This document shows positions 28,501-36,725 of a stretch of 52,354 nt of DNA, one piece after another (the first letter of the stretch is position 1; every line of letters begins with the position of its first letter). The notes below the pieces were generated by a model. It saw only the letters and a list, made by a program, of their open reading frames with translations. It was not told the origin of the DNA and did not search any database. The stretch is from contig JAIBAH010000017.1 in NCBI GenBank assembly GCA_019695295.1, positions 1-52,354 of the forward strand, written 5' to 3'. Source of the stretch: Bacteroidia bacterium (GTDB taxonomy: Bacteria > Bacteroidota > Bacteroidia > J057). The position numbers and the translations under genes were made by a program.

Positions 28501-29226
28501 AAAGCGGGTAGAGACCAGATAACCGTGAGGATTGGTAACAGTGCCATTCAGTGTATTATCATTACCTGCAAAATCCCAGCCATATACATCATCAATGTAG
28601 CCGTTTGCATCGTCATCTATCCCGTTTCCGGCTATTTCTCCAGGATTGGCTACGAGGTTTCCATCCATATCAGCTACCCCGAATTTATAGCCCGTATCTA
28701 CAATTCCACACAGTACACTATGACTTCCCGTCACCAAATCCCAGGCATTATAGGCATTAATCAGGGTGAATGCGCCAATGTCCAGATTATTGGGGTTGGG
28801 GTCATTCGGGGTTAGAAAAGGCGTGTTGATATACCGGGGTTCTATAAAATCATAGACATCTTCTGTCCATAGTGCATTGATTGCATCCTCAACCGGAATA
28901 CCGGGGTCAAAGGATATAGAATAAATCGTACTGAGGTCTTCCATTTTTTCCCCGGATTTAGACCTTGCATTTTCCGGGACCTCGTGACCGGGAAACAGCT
29001 GATATATTTTCTGAATTTTCAGATGGGGGGAGGAAAGTAATACAGAAGGAAGCTGAATAGCATCGGTACTCAGTTTATTTCTGAACTGAGGTTTTACTTT
29101 CAGAATCATTTCTCCCTTTACATAATTGGCGGACGCCGGAATTTTAACATACTTTCCGGTTTGAGCAAAGGACAAGAGCGGAATTATCAGGGCAAGAAGC
29201 GATATAAATCGTAGAGATATAATCAT
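25573..29226 (-). CDS. Secreted S8 serine protease with T9SS type A sorting domain
   Basis: The 1217-aa protein has a signal peptide (ISLLALIIPLLSFAQ) and an S8 catalytic domain. D177 lies in CGIVDTGY and S375 in TSNAAPVVTGAVAL. The presumed catalytic H234 sits in PHGYLVST instead of the usual HGTHVAG. A calcium-type motif GNGIDDDANGYIDDV precedes it. The middle is Ig-like and beta-rich. The C-terminal 80 residues are a sorting domain (VAPNPTTGNLSITL, VVNVLGETVAEI, TPGIYYLMLTG, ending SVWLK), so T9SS export is well supported. All three triad residues are present, but the altered His loop makes activity less certain. Confidence 0.93.
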   Translation of the reverse strand: MIISLRFISLLALIIPLLSFAQTGKYVKIPASANYVKGEMILKVKPQFRNKLSTDAIQLPSVLLSSPHLKIQKIYQLFPGHEVPENARSKSGEKMEDLSTIYSISFDPGIPVEDAINALWTEDVYDFIEPRYINTPFLTPNDPNPNNLDIGAFTLINAYNAWDLVTGSHSVLCGIVDTGYKFGVADMDGNLVANPGEIAGNGIDDDANGYIDDVYGWDFAGNDNTLNGTVTNPHGYLVSTRFGNVTNNGTLYAGVGYNCGFRIMKAAPNESSITHGYEGIVYAADNGMHVINCSWGSPNYTAFGEAVVNYATINKNAAVIVAGGNSQSDLMYFPAAFRRSISVGACSATGVVNTTFSSYNYTMDINSPNKGGYTSNAAPVVTGAVALTYRRYHDILGMASFTPYQAAQRVRVTAVDNYGINPVIMADKLGKGRLDMFNAVNNVSLTPSVRINNEGFTTISGDGDAEIESGETIQLNLDFINWLDAAGNLTITIAPDAVCAPYISMITGVQNPGALALLGTSSQIFSFSVSPAAPADLAVNLKVSYSDPVTGYTDFEYIMIEANPNAINVTNNLMDITVTGTGGLGYRDYPFNNKGMGLQYNGLISALYEGGFLIGNSSAAIANNVRVNSSSRDNDFAAISRILANPAPANSDFEANATFSDGAAPSPLGLTININIYNYNAVADQDYLIVEYLITNSSGVARNGLYAGIFTDWDIYSNPLDPTAYAQNLCNYDAAKKMSYAHQSGYSDYYAVALLTDDPFKSRAYSNSSVDFTDNGKFNAISNTPAPASASITSSSDIMQFTGAGSFDIPSGGTHRLAFAIIGGNSLAALNTSRLDAIKNYFGRIVGSVPVNTALQSVINADMEETDAEGWTYYYKSGVENQLLLSLKKDNTVSITPAQVTLGFGGSPYYTQITAPTAPYAANYPTGWYVMNRFWDVSPAVQPVNPVGVRFYYTPQDFTALQANCPALVTDSDIQFFKFTSASGINPNPASGHTGANYTDLIGINADVVPLGDNHYGEFTVGSFSGGGAGETGNGVSFPVQWLDFSATLMENQTVKLEWATASESLNEYFTVEKSVDGISFMALEQVPGTGNSYENQFYSAYDLHPDYGSNYYRIRQTDIDGHNTFSETKRVLLSQDKVVHFVVAPNPTTGNLSITLIGEPVYYSAKVVNVLGETVAEIPVTNDNIISLNLSHCTPGIYYLMLTGNGFSRKQSVWLK

Positions 29227-29912
29227 TTTTAATCAATATTTAATCTGATGATTTGCCAAATCATGTAAAGATACGGCTATTTTATATTTATTTGAAACAA
29301 AGTCTGATTTTTTTTCAAAAAAAACACTCAAAAATAATGCTATGATTTTTCTTTTTTAACGCAAAAAAAACCGAAAAGTAGTTTATGAGGGAGGAAGATT
29401 TTTAAATAACTGAAAATCAAATCATTATTTTACTTTCTTCGTTTAGGCTAAAAACAGGAAATATTGTTAGTTTTTCCTGTTTTTAGAAATTAACCCTGAA
29501 AACGGGTATTTTTTATTGATTTAAGGAAAAAAATGTAACTCCCCTGAAATTTTAGCGTAGAAAGAAGAAATTTTTTTCATACTTTAACCATGAGGGCTTG
29601 TATTATGAATCCTTTCCTCCATATAGTAGTTGCTTCTTTACCCATTGCCTGAAAAGACGGGTGATGCTACATTGAATCCGGTTAAAGGTCCTTTTTGCCT
29701 CATTCGTCTTTTCCGATAGTATTGTGTGTCCTGCCCAAAAGCAGGGTAATTTTCCCAGCCTGAAATCTTTATTCATCCGCATTTCCCGTTTTGGGAATCC
29801 TGTAAGAGATTGTTCCGGCTATTGAGCAGAAACGGGAAAGTATATTTCTCCTTTTCGCTGAATACAGTATTATTTTTAAAAAAGAAAAAATTAATTCCAT
29901 TACATTTATAAA
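29227..29912. other. Hairpin-rich 686-base region between the S8 protease and rtcB
   Basis: The left half is AT-rich and includes the palindrome ATGATTTGCCAAATCAT (29248-29264). At 29448-29486 a perfect 14-bp stem (CTAAAAACAGGAAA and its complement) is followed by ACCC/GGGT and T6 (29493-29513). The GC content then rises, with three more inverted repeats: GAAAAGACG/CGTCTTTTC (29651-29659/29705-29713), CCTGC/GCAGG (29730-29734/29741-29745) and TTTCCCGTTT/AAACGGGAAA (29782-29791/29830-29839). No known RNA family is recognised. A 59-codon minus ORF overlaps part of it. Confidence 0.55.
29603..29782 (-). CDS. Possible 59-aa basic small protein
   Basis: ATG 29782 opens a 59-codon frame ending at TAA 29603. 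It is basic and contains TFNRIQCSITRLFRQWVKKQ. A second ATG (29776) lies two codons on. I see no promoter or homologue by eye, and the frame overlaps strong inverted repeats, so it may be incidental to a structured RNA or be part of a repeated intergenic element. Confidence 0.2.
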   Translation of the reverse strand: MRMNKDFRLGKLPCFWAGHTILSEKTNEAKRTFNRIQCSITRLFRQWVKKQLLYGGKDS

Positions 29913-31313
29913 ATGGGCATTATTAAAACCAAAGAATTAAGTAAAATTGGCTATAAGAATGATCAGGCAAGGAGTCTGATTATCAATCTGGTTTCCCGCC
30001 ACTGTAAGCATCATTCCAAAGCAGAAATTATTCAAATATTAACGGACATTCTTCAGCATCCCGAAACCTATTCTGAAGATGAAATCTGGGGTCCGCTTGC
30101 GAGAATTTACCTCGAAAAAGAAGAGGTTTGTGATTTTCAATCGTATGCTTTATTGCAGGAAACAGGGCTTCTGAAAATTTACGGAGGCAAGGAGATTGAT
30201 CAGACTGCAAAAAAACAAATGGAGATTGCGATGTCTTTGCCTATTTCGGTACAGGGAGCTTTGATGCCTGACGCTCATACCGGATTTGGTTTGCCAATCG
30301 GGGGCGTGCTTGCCACTAAAAATGCAGTGATTCCTTATGGGGTTGGGGTGGATATTGGTTGCAGGATGACTTTGTCTATTTTTGAGGAGAATGAGAAATT
30401 CATTCAGCGGTTTTCTTTTCAGATAAAGGAAGCCCTGAAGTCCTTTACTCACTTCGGGATGGAAGGCAGCCTGCCATTTGAGCAATCACATCCTGTACTG
30501 GACAGCTCCTATTTTCAGGAAACCGATTTACTGAGAAAGTTACACCCTAAGGCTATTCGGCAACTGGGTTCTTCCGGTGGAGGGAATCACTTTGTAGAGT
30601 TTGGGGAGATAGTTCTGACGGAGAACAATATTACCGGATTGCCGCCCGGAAAATACCTTGCGTTATTATCCCATTCTGGCAGCAGAGGACTCGGGGCAAA
30701 TATTGCGCAGCATTATACACAGATTGCAATGGATAAATGCAAACTCCCGAGAGAGGCTCAGCATCTTGCGTGGCTTGACCTGGATAGCGAATGGGGACAG
30801 GAATACTGGCTCAGTATGAACCTTGCCGGAGAATATGCGCAGGCTTGTCATGACCGGATTCATATCAACCTCACGAAGGCACTGGGAATCAATCCTGTGT
30901 ATAAAACCGAAAATCACCATAATTTTGCATGGAAAGACCGCTTACCGGATGGACAGGAAGTAATCATCCACAGAAAAGGCGCTACTCCGGCACATGAAGG
31001 GGAAGTGGGGATAATTCCGGGGAGTATGACGACAGCGGCCTATCTTGTAACGGGCAACGGGCTTCCGGAGTCCCTGTACTCTGCCTCTCATGGAGCAGGA
31101 AGGGCAATGAGCCGGCAGAAAGCAAAGGAAAGCATGACCAACTCAGCGCTCAAAAAACTGTTGTCCGAAGCCGGAGTTACCCTCATTGGCGGAAGTGTGG
31201 AGGAGAATCCTTTTGCCTACAAGGATATTGAGATGGTAATGAAGGCTCAGGAATCTCTGGTAAATATTCATGGCAGATTTATCCCGAAAATTGTGCGGAT
31301 GAATAAAGAATAA
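29913..31313 (+). CDS. rtcB: RNA-splicing ligase RtcB
   Basis: The 466-aa protein carries MPDAHTGFGLPIGGVLAT, the metal-binding Cys of GVGVDIGCRM (C150), GGGNHFVEFG, SHSGSRGLGANIA, NHHNFAWK, HRKGATPAHEG and the guanylylated His of SASHGAGR (H393). RtcB uses GTP and Mn2+ to join 2',3'-cyclic phosphate (or 3'-phosphate) RNA ends to 5'-OH ends, in tRNA or rRNA repair. The N-terminus is about 80 residues longer than E. coli RtcB. No rtcA, archease or Ro-like gene is nearby. The structured non-coding region directly upstream is noteworthy. Confidence 0.96.
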   Translation: MGIIKTKELSKIGYKNDQARSLIINLVSRHCKHHSKAEIIQILTDILQHPETYSEDEIWGPLARIYLEKEEVCDFQSYALLQETGLLKIYGGKEIDQTAKKQMEIAMSLPISVQGALMPDAHTGFGLPIGGVLATKNAVIPYGVGVDIGCRMTLSIFEENEKFIQRFSFQIKEALKSFTHFGMEGSLPFEQSHPVLDSSYFQETDLLRKLHPKAIRQLGSSGGGNHFVEFGEIVLTENNITGLPPGKYLALLSHSGSRGLGANIAQHYTQIAMDKCKLPREAQHLAWLDLDSEWGQEYWLSMNLAGEYAQACHDRIHINLTKALGINPVYKTENHHNFAWKDRLPDGQEVIIHRKGATPAHEGEVGIIPGSMTTAAYLVTGNGLPESLYSASHGAGRAMSRQKAKESMTNSALKKLLSEAGVTLIGGSVEENPFAYKDIEMVMKAQESLVNIHGRFIPKIVRMNKE

Positions 31314-31336
31314 TGCTGTTTTTTTGACAAAAAGCC

Positions 31337-31396
31337 ATGTGCTTTCCTGTTTTCCGGTCGTGTAAATGACTGAAAAATAAGGAAAGCACATTTTTT
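31337..31396. terminator. Terminator between rtcB and the converging T9SS gene
   Basis: A 12-bp perfect stem ATGTGCTTTCCT (31337-31348) with AGGAAAGCACAT (31380-31391) is followed by a T run. The loop is 31 nt. Confidence 0.85.
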
Positions 31397-31479
31397 AATA
31401 AAATGTAAGGAGTGATTTATCCCGCTCACAGTATATATTCATTGCACCGGACAATTGCCGAAGCATCCCAATTGAATCA

Positions 31480-32703
31480 TTAATCCCTGACAATTTTCTT
31501 CACCTCTCTCGTTGTTCCGTCATTGAAAATAATGAAGTAAACTCCTGCCGGATATTTTTCTAACGAAAGTATGTATTCATTATAGACTTCCGTTGGATGA
31601 AAGAGTTGCTCAGATAGGATTTTCCCTTGAGCGTCTGTTAAAGCAATCTTTACCGGACTCACAGAAGGACTAAGAAAAGAGACATGCAAATTTGTATGAG
31701 TCGGATTAGGGTAAAGTTGGAGCAGGGACAAATCGTTGGTTCTCAATATGTGAATTACATTGGAGAACTGCTCTTTCCCATTCACATCCGCTGAGCGAAT
31801 CCTGTAATAACCCACCGGCAAAGGAAGGTTGTCATTAAGCGAATAAGTCGCACTAACCATATTTTGAGCGGCCTTTCTGCCAATTTCGGTAAAGTCCCGG
31901 ACACCATCTGGAGAACGCTCTACGATATGCCAAACCATGTTTCTCTCATTCCCGGTAACCCAATTCAGCGTATTAAAATTTTGCTCGGGATAACCGTTAA
32001 AAGAAATTAAATCCAATGGCAAAGGAGGGCAAACGACAACAGAAAGACTTTCCGTAACCGGATTAACCTGAAAACATCCGCCCAAACCTGCCGGAAAAGC
32101 TGCACCAATACTCAAACCCGTAAGGGATGCGTCGTGATTGAGTACGCTTACAGTGCATCCGTCCATAGGAAGGGTAGCATTTCCAAAATTTCCCGTTGAG
32201 TTAAAGCTACTTACAAGCCCGCCACAGATTAGTACATAAGTCTGTCCGAATCCGGCATTATTTTTAAACTTACTGGAACCCACCTCGACGGCATCCCCCT
32301 CGCAGAAATCCGTTCCACATACTTTTAGCGTAGTCCCGTTGTTTCCGTCATAAAATCTTTCTTCAAAACACCCTCCCAAAAACCCATAAACACTACCGGT
32401 AGTAACCGTAAACGGATTAGGAGACGGTGGATTGGCAGGATTATAATTCAACGCAATAACCCGGTAAAATCCCGGGATAATCCCTGTAAAATTTGCTCCC
32501 GTTGCACTGATTTGTTCAATGACATTTGTGCTTGCATTGACGAGAAAGTACATCTGACTGTAACCGGTATTTCTGCCTGAAGTATGGCCCAAGGTAATAT
32601 CATTTACGAAATCACAGGATTGAGCATTACTTTCAGGGCTGATAAAAGCCGCAATACAAAACAAAAGTAAAGCCTGAAAAAATGATTTTTTATTATTTTT
32701 CAT
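31480..32703 (-). CDS. Secreted protein with internal duplication and T9SS type A sorting domain
   Basis: The 407-aa protein has a signal peptide ending SPESNAQ. Residues about 28-110 and 130-215 look like two copies of one Cys-containing beta module: each has an 'N.G..Q.Y.L' stretch (TGYSQMYFLV; AGFGQTYVLI) and ends in GGCF. A 'GYYRIRSADVNGKEQFSNV' connector and a C-terminal sorting domain follow (LYPNPTHTNLHVSF, KYPAGVYFIIF, ending REVKKIVRD). Function unknown, likely surface-attached or secreted. It begins 31 bases after the stop of the next exported-protein gene, so the two are probably co-transcribed. Confidence 0.88.
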   Translation of the reverse strand: MKNNKKSFFQALLLFCIAAFISPESNAQSCDFVNDITLGHTSGRNTGYSQMYFLVNASTNVIEQISATGANFTGIIPGFYRVIALNYNPANPPSPNPFTVTTGSVYGFLGGCFEERFYDGNNGTTLKVCGTDFCEGDAVEVGSSKFKNNAGFGQTYVLICGGLVSSFNSTGNFGNATLPMDGCTVSVLNHDASLTGLSIGAAFPAGLGGCFQVNPVTESLSVVVCPPLPLDLISFNGYPEQNFNTLNWVTGNERNMVWHIVERSPDGVRDFTEIGRKAAQNMVSATYSLNDNLPLPVGYYRIRSADVNGKEQFSNVIHILRTNDLSLLQLYPNPTHTNLHVSFLSPSVSPVKIALTDAQGKILSEQLFHPTEVYNEYILSLEKYPAGVYFIIFNDGTTREVKKIVRD

Positions 32704-32734
32704 TTGTGTTAAAAATTAGGGATAAAAAATCTAT

Positions 32735-34078
32735 TTACCAGTTACCCGGGTTTGCAGGACAAGGGTCACAAGCGACCGGTGCTGTCCATGCACTGACCAA
32801 AGTATTTTTACAATTGATATCCGTAGAGAAATACGCCAATGCATTTACCGGTGCACCGTCTGCCGGTAGCCCTGTAAGCGTTACGTCTTTAAATCCGGCG
32901 GTTACGTCTCCTGCTGTGAGGGGAAAAGTCTGTCCGTTTACAACCAAATCGGTAGGCAAGGCTGGCGGAAACTCAAAGTTTACCCGAATGGAAGCAGAAT
33001 AAGTATCGGTTGCGGGGTCACAAGCAGTGGTTGAGATATTGCTAAAACTCCGAATCAGACAATCGTTGATAATAGCGCAATCCAGGGTTGCGGTTCCGCC
33101 GGTTTTTACCAGCGTTGCAGATTGATTCACCGTTGCATAATTGAATACAATCAATACGTAATAATCTCCAGCCAAAGCGTCCTGAATCCTCACCGGTTCG
33201 GTCGCACTTGTAGAATAGGCACAATCCGTCAATGCTCTGTGTCTTCCGCAAAGCTGCACAGCGGTGTTAAAATCACGGTAAGGGCCATAAAGTCCAAAGT
33301 CCACGTCATCCACAGAGCCGGTGAGTTGCATCGTTATATTCCCTCCGGTAAGGACTTTCATGTACCAGTAAACGGGGTTATCAACCGTTCTAAGGCAACC
33401 GTAGGAATACCCTGAAATTGCCTGACTGAAATTACCCGGATTCACGCAGGCATTGATATCCCCTGCATCTAAACCGGGACCTGCAGTACCCGTAGTAGGT
33501 AAATTAAAGTCTATTCCGGCGTTTGCACAAATTGGCTGCATTTGCGCACAAGTAGTAACTCCGTTTACCCGGATAGTCCAAACGATGGTGAAATTTATGC
33601 TCCATACACCACAAGTAACCGTAAAGGCCTGAGGCACTCCAGGATTATTGAATGCGTTGATTGTACTTAAAGCCTGAGAAGCATTACAATTATTGTCATC
33701 TCCACTGTTGAAAGTACAATTACTAATAAAAGAATCATCTTCATGAGCATTATAAGCCACCGTAATCGTATTGGGTAAAACAGGGCATCCTCCCGTAAGA
33801 AACTGATGCTGTGCGACAAGAATGTTGGTACCTCCCGGGCTTAGATTCTGACAGCCCGGCCCTGAAGCACCGCTCCCGGCATTGGATGTAGGGGTAACCC
33901 TTAACTCAAATCCGCACCCAAAACCTGCATCATCACATCCTCCTTCTCCGTTGTAAGTTACGTTCGTCATCGTAACTGAAAAAGTACCTAATCCGCAATT
34001 GGTTTGAGCATTAACCAAAGCCATTCCCAAAAACAGGAATCCTCCTGTCAAAATTGTATAGAATAATTTATGTAACAT
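32735..34078 (-). CDS. Exported Cys-rich protein of unknown function
   Basis: The 447-aa protein has a signal peptide (LTGGFLFLGMALVNAQ). It is rich in Cys, Asn and Thr. Residues about 215-330 resemble a PPC-type (pre-peptidase C-terminal) sandwich: MKVLTGGNITMQLTGSVDDV and later AGDYYVLIVFNYA. It ends CDPCPANPGNW with no sorting domain or anchor, unlike its downstream neighbour. A partner role with the 31480-32703 protein is plausible from the 31-base spacing. I do not recognise the N-terminal half. Confidence 0.82.
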   Translation of the reverse strand: MLHKLFYTILTGGFLFLGMALVNAQTNCGLGTFSVTMTNVTYNGEGGCDDAGFGCGFELRVTPTSNAGSGASGPGCQNLSPGGTNILVAQHQFLTGGCPVLPNTITVAYNAHEDDSFISNCTFNSGDDNNCNASQALSTINAFNNPGVPQAFTVTCGVWSINFTIVWTIRVNGVTTCAQMQPICANAGIDFNLPTTGTAGPGLDAGDINACVNPGNFSQAISGYSYGCLRTVDNPVYWYMKVLTGGNITMQLTGSVDDVDFGLYGPYRDFNTAVQLCGRHRALTDCAYSTSATEPVRIQDALAGDYYVLIVFNYATVNQSATLVKTGGTATLDCAIINDCLIRSFSNISTTACDPATDTYSASIRVNFEFPPALPTDLVVNGQTFPLTAGDVTAGFKDVTLTGLPADGAPVNALAYFSTDINCKNTLVSAWTAPVACDPCPANPGNW

Positions 34079-34133
34079 ATTTAGTGTTAGTAGTCTTAAA
34101 ATTAAAAATGCAATAACTATTAAGTAGATTGAA

Positions 34134-34598
34134 CTATTTCAGTAATTGTTCCAATTCAGCAAGGCACTTCTCAGTACCCAGCGTTTTTTCTTTTTCGTCG
34201 ATTTCGTCTCTCAGATTTTTTACCGATTTTTGAAAATCCGCAAGGGTAAAAGAATCATGCTCTTCAACGGTTACATATAAATAGTCAATCAGGTATCCTG
34301 CCCCTCTTTCCATAAACAATGCCGGAAATTGCTGACGAAGGGAATGAATAAAATAGTTTTGAAAAGCCGTTTTCCCCTGCCAGTCATACATAGTGACTGC
34401 AACCACCTTGTCCGTCCCCTTTATACGCAGCAAATCTGCTCCGGAACTATGCCTTATTTTAGGTGCAAGGTCATGGATAGTGAGGTTTACACAAGGACTT
34501 ACCTGTTGGGGCTCAGTAGTTTGTGATTTTAGTAGTTTTGGAAAAAAGACACTGCAAAAAACAATAACAAGAACAAAGCAACATTTTTTTGAATACAT
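34134..34598 (-). CDS. Small exported protein of unknown function
   Basis: The 154-aa protein begins with a signal peptide (VLVIVFCSVFFPKLLKSQ). The mature part is alpha/beta with an acidic, coiled C-terminus (KSVKNLRDEIDEKEKTLG). No motif is recognised. It is the first gene of a likely three-gene minus-strand unit (spacings 55 and 31 bases) of exported proteins. Confidence 0.7.
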   Translation of the reverse strand: MYSKKCCFVLVIVFCSVFFPKLLKSQTTEPQQVSPCVNLTIHDLAPKIRHSSGADLLRIKGTDKVVAVTMYDWQGKTAFQNYFIHSLRQQFPALFMERGAGYLIDYLYVTVEEHDSFTLADFQKSVKNLRDEIDEKEKTLGTEKCLAELEQLLK

Positions 34599-34917
34599 AA
34601 AAACGTGAATATATGATAGTGAATACTTTAACGATATTAACTCATTGAATAGTACTTTTTCAGGAAAATTAACCCCTTAGTTTATTTCATCCCCATATTG
34701 AAAATACAAAGGTAAAATAAAAACAATTACGTTGATATTTTATCTGAAAAAAAAAATTTCAGTAAAACAGGTTCAGGAGGTAAAATTGGGGGAATGGAGT
34801 CCGGTAAATCCCTCTTTCTAATGTAAATCCGTAGTATGAACCCGGAAGAAGACCGGATGGAATCATAGATTTTTGGGGTGAAACCCATGAGTTTTTCGGC
34901 TGGAGGAGAACCGGTTT
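34599..34917. other. Intergenic region with the promoter of the three-gene exported-protein unit
   Basis: TACCTTTG on the minus strand (34714-34707) matches the TAnnTTTG -7 box, giving a leader of about 100 bases. No TTTG is seen at the -33 position. The rest of the 319 bases shows no gene or strong hairpin. Confidence 0.5.
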
Positions 34918-36489
34918 TTATCTTTTGGCGGGTAAAAAAATTGAAAAAATGGTACCTTCTTCCAGTTTGCTTTCCACTTCAATTTTTCCCCCCATATTCT
35001 CAACCTGACTTTTTACTAAAAACAGGCCTAATCCTTTTCCTTCAATCCGGGAAGAGTTGTCAAAGCGGGAAAAAGGAGAAAATAGACGGGATTTAATTTT
35101 GTTCATGTCCATTCCTTTTCCGTTATCAGAAACTTTGATGAGATAACCGGTATTTTCTTTTATGGTTGTCACATGAATGACGGGATTTCGGTCAGGATAT
35201 TTATATTTTATGGCGTTGGTAAATAAATTGGTGAAAATACTATGAATGTAGGAAGGAATTGCTGTGATTTCCAAATCAGCAGAAATATCAAAATGAATTT
35301 CAGCGAGGGCTTTTTCAATATCGGCACGCACAAATTCCTTTACCTCACTTAAAAGGGTCAAAAGATTAATCTGCGTAAAATCATGCTGATGGTCATTTTT
35401 CAGCGAAAGGAGTTCGTTCAATCCTTTGATTACTGTATCCAACTGATTTGCTGTTTTTTGGATATTTTCAATCACAAAGTGATTATGTGGATTTCCGGAA
35501 TCTTCCGGTTGAAAAATCGAAGCAAGCCCTAATATTCTTGCTACCGGAGAGCGCAGGTTATGAGAAATGATATAGGTAAACTGGTCAGCATCCTTTACTT
35601 TTTGCATCAAATCAGCTGTAAGCTGTGCGTGTTCCCTTTCAATGATATGAAAATCCGTAATATCCTGAGAAACCCCTTCTATCACACCTTTGGCTACCAC
35701 CCTTCTTTTCACAAAAATTATTCTTTCATTTCCCCTGGCAGATTGGAGGATATATTCATATTTATCCTCGTATCCAATGTTTTCCAGATTTTCAAGCAAC
35801 TGTGATACTCCCTCCGAAAAAAGCGTTTTACTTTTGGGGTGAACATATTTTTTCTGATACTCAGTCAGGTTCATAATCAAAGGTTCATTATAAGGAGGGT
35901 TCATTTCCAGCATCATCTGCATTTCCTTTGAAAGGTGGATTTCCTTCGTCCCGGCATACAGTGTCCACATCCCTAATTTTGCAATTTTCAGAGACAGCGA
36001 AAGTTTTTCCTGTGTGTTTTGCATCAGGGTTTCTACGTTTCGTCTTTGAGATATATTGATTTTAAAACAACATAAACCTGTTACTTCCCCTTTTTCGTTT
36101 CTGATAGGGGTAAAATTACACTGATGATATTGTTTTTCACCGGGTAACTGGATGGGAAATACAAAGCTATGAGGATTTCCTGCAAGTGCAATATCGTAAT
36201 GGGAACGCCAGAATTTTACAGGCTCTGACTCAAGAGAATGATTTTTAAAGATAAAGTCTCCTTTTGCAGGAGAAAATCCATAAAATTGTTTCATTTCTCT
36301 TTCAAATTCTGCGTTATTTTCCAGAAGCGTGCAGGATGAATCAATGAGCCAGACACATCCGTCAAAACTCTCCAGTAGTGCTTTGTCAAGCAATAATTCC
36401 TTCCGGAAAGATTCCCGCTCTTTCTTTAATGCCACAATTTCTGCCTGCAGAAGTGCAATCTCGGATTTATGATTTTTTCGTTGATTCAT
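34918..36489 (-). CDS. Orphan PAS-domain sensor histidine kinase
   Basis: The 523-aa protein is soluble. A short N-terminal coiled coil (about 8-35) is followed by two PAS units (about 37-155 and 160-285) and the kinase core. Phospho-acceptor H310 lies in YIISHNLRSPVARILGL, the N box is LFTNAIKYKYP, G1 is SDNGKGMD and G2 is GKGLGLFL. The core matches the eight-PAS kinase at 18591-22382 in order and wording, including the ARILGLASI/VRILGLVSL helix, so the two are paralogues. There is no adjacent response regulator. The input signal is unknown. Confidence 0.92.
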   Translation of the reverse strand: MNQRKNHKSEIALLQAEIVALKKERESFRKELLLDKALLESFDGCVWLIDSSCTLLENNAEFEREMKQFYGFSPAKGDFIFKNHSLESEPVKFWRSHYDIALAGNPHSFVFPIQLPGEKQYHQCNFTPIRNEKGEVTGLCCFKINISQRRNVETLMQNTQEKLSLSLKIAKLGMWTLYAGTKEIHLSKEMQMMLEMNPPYNEPLIMNLTEYQKKYVHPKSKTLFSEGVSQLLENLENIGYEDKYEYILQSARGNERIIFVKRRVVAKGVIEGVSQDITDFHIIEREHAQLTADLMQKVKDADQFTYIISHNLRSPVARILGLASIFQPEDSGNPHNHFVIENIQKTANQLDTVIKGLNELLSLKNDHQHDFTQINLLTLLSEVKEFVRADIEKALAEIHFDISADLEITAIPSYIHSIFTNLFTNAIKYKYPDRNPVIHVTTIKENTGYLIKVSDNGKGMDMNKIKSRLFSPFSRFDNSSRIEGKGLGLFLVKSQVENMGGKIEVESKLEEGTIFSIFLPAKR

Positions 36490-36663
36490 ACTAATTTAGA
36501 GCAAAAATAATGTTTTTAATAAATAAATCGATAAAAAATCAAAAAATCAGGCTTTTTATCATGTAAGAAAATCAGTTGAATTGTCAAAATATCCTCTTTC
36601 TCCGACTTCCCGGGTGATAATCAGGAGTGATTCATGTAATTTTTGATTCTATCCCAAAAATGA

Positions 36664-36703
36664 AACCTGAAAGTACTTCGCCAGTGGCTGGGACTTTCAG
36701 GTT
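36664..36703 (-). terminator. Terminator after the small exported protein gene
   Basis: AACCTGAAAGT (36664-36674) pairs with ACTTTCAGGTT (36693-36703), with an inner CCAG/CTGG. On the minus strand it follows the stop at 36726 and is trailed by a T-rich TTTCATTTTT. Confidence 0.7.
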
Positions 36704-36725
36704 CTTTTATAAATTTACCTTAAAA

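Noticed and set aside
29605-29840. Known riboswitch or 6S/RNase P/SRP RNA upstream of rtcB
   Set aside because: I checked core motifs of TPP, SAM, cobalamin, RNase P and SRP RNA from memory and saw no convincing match.
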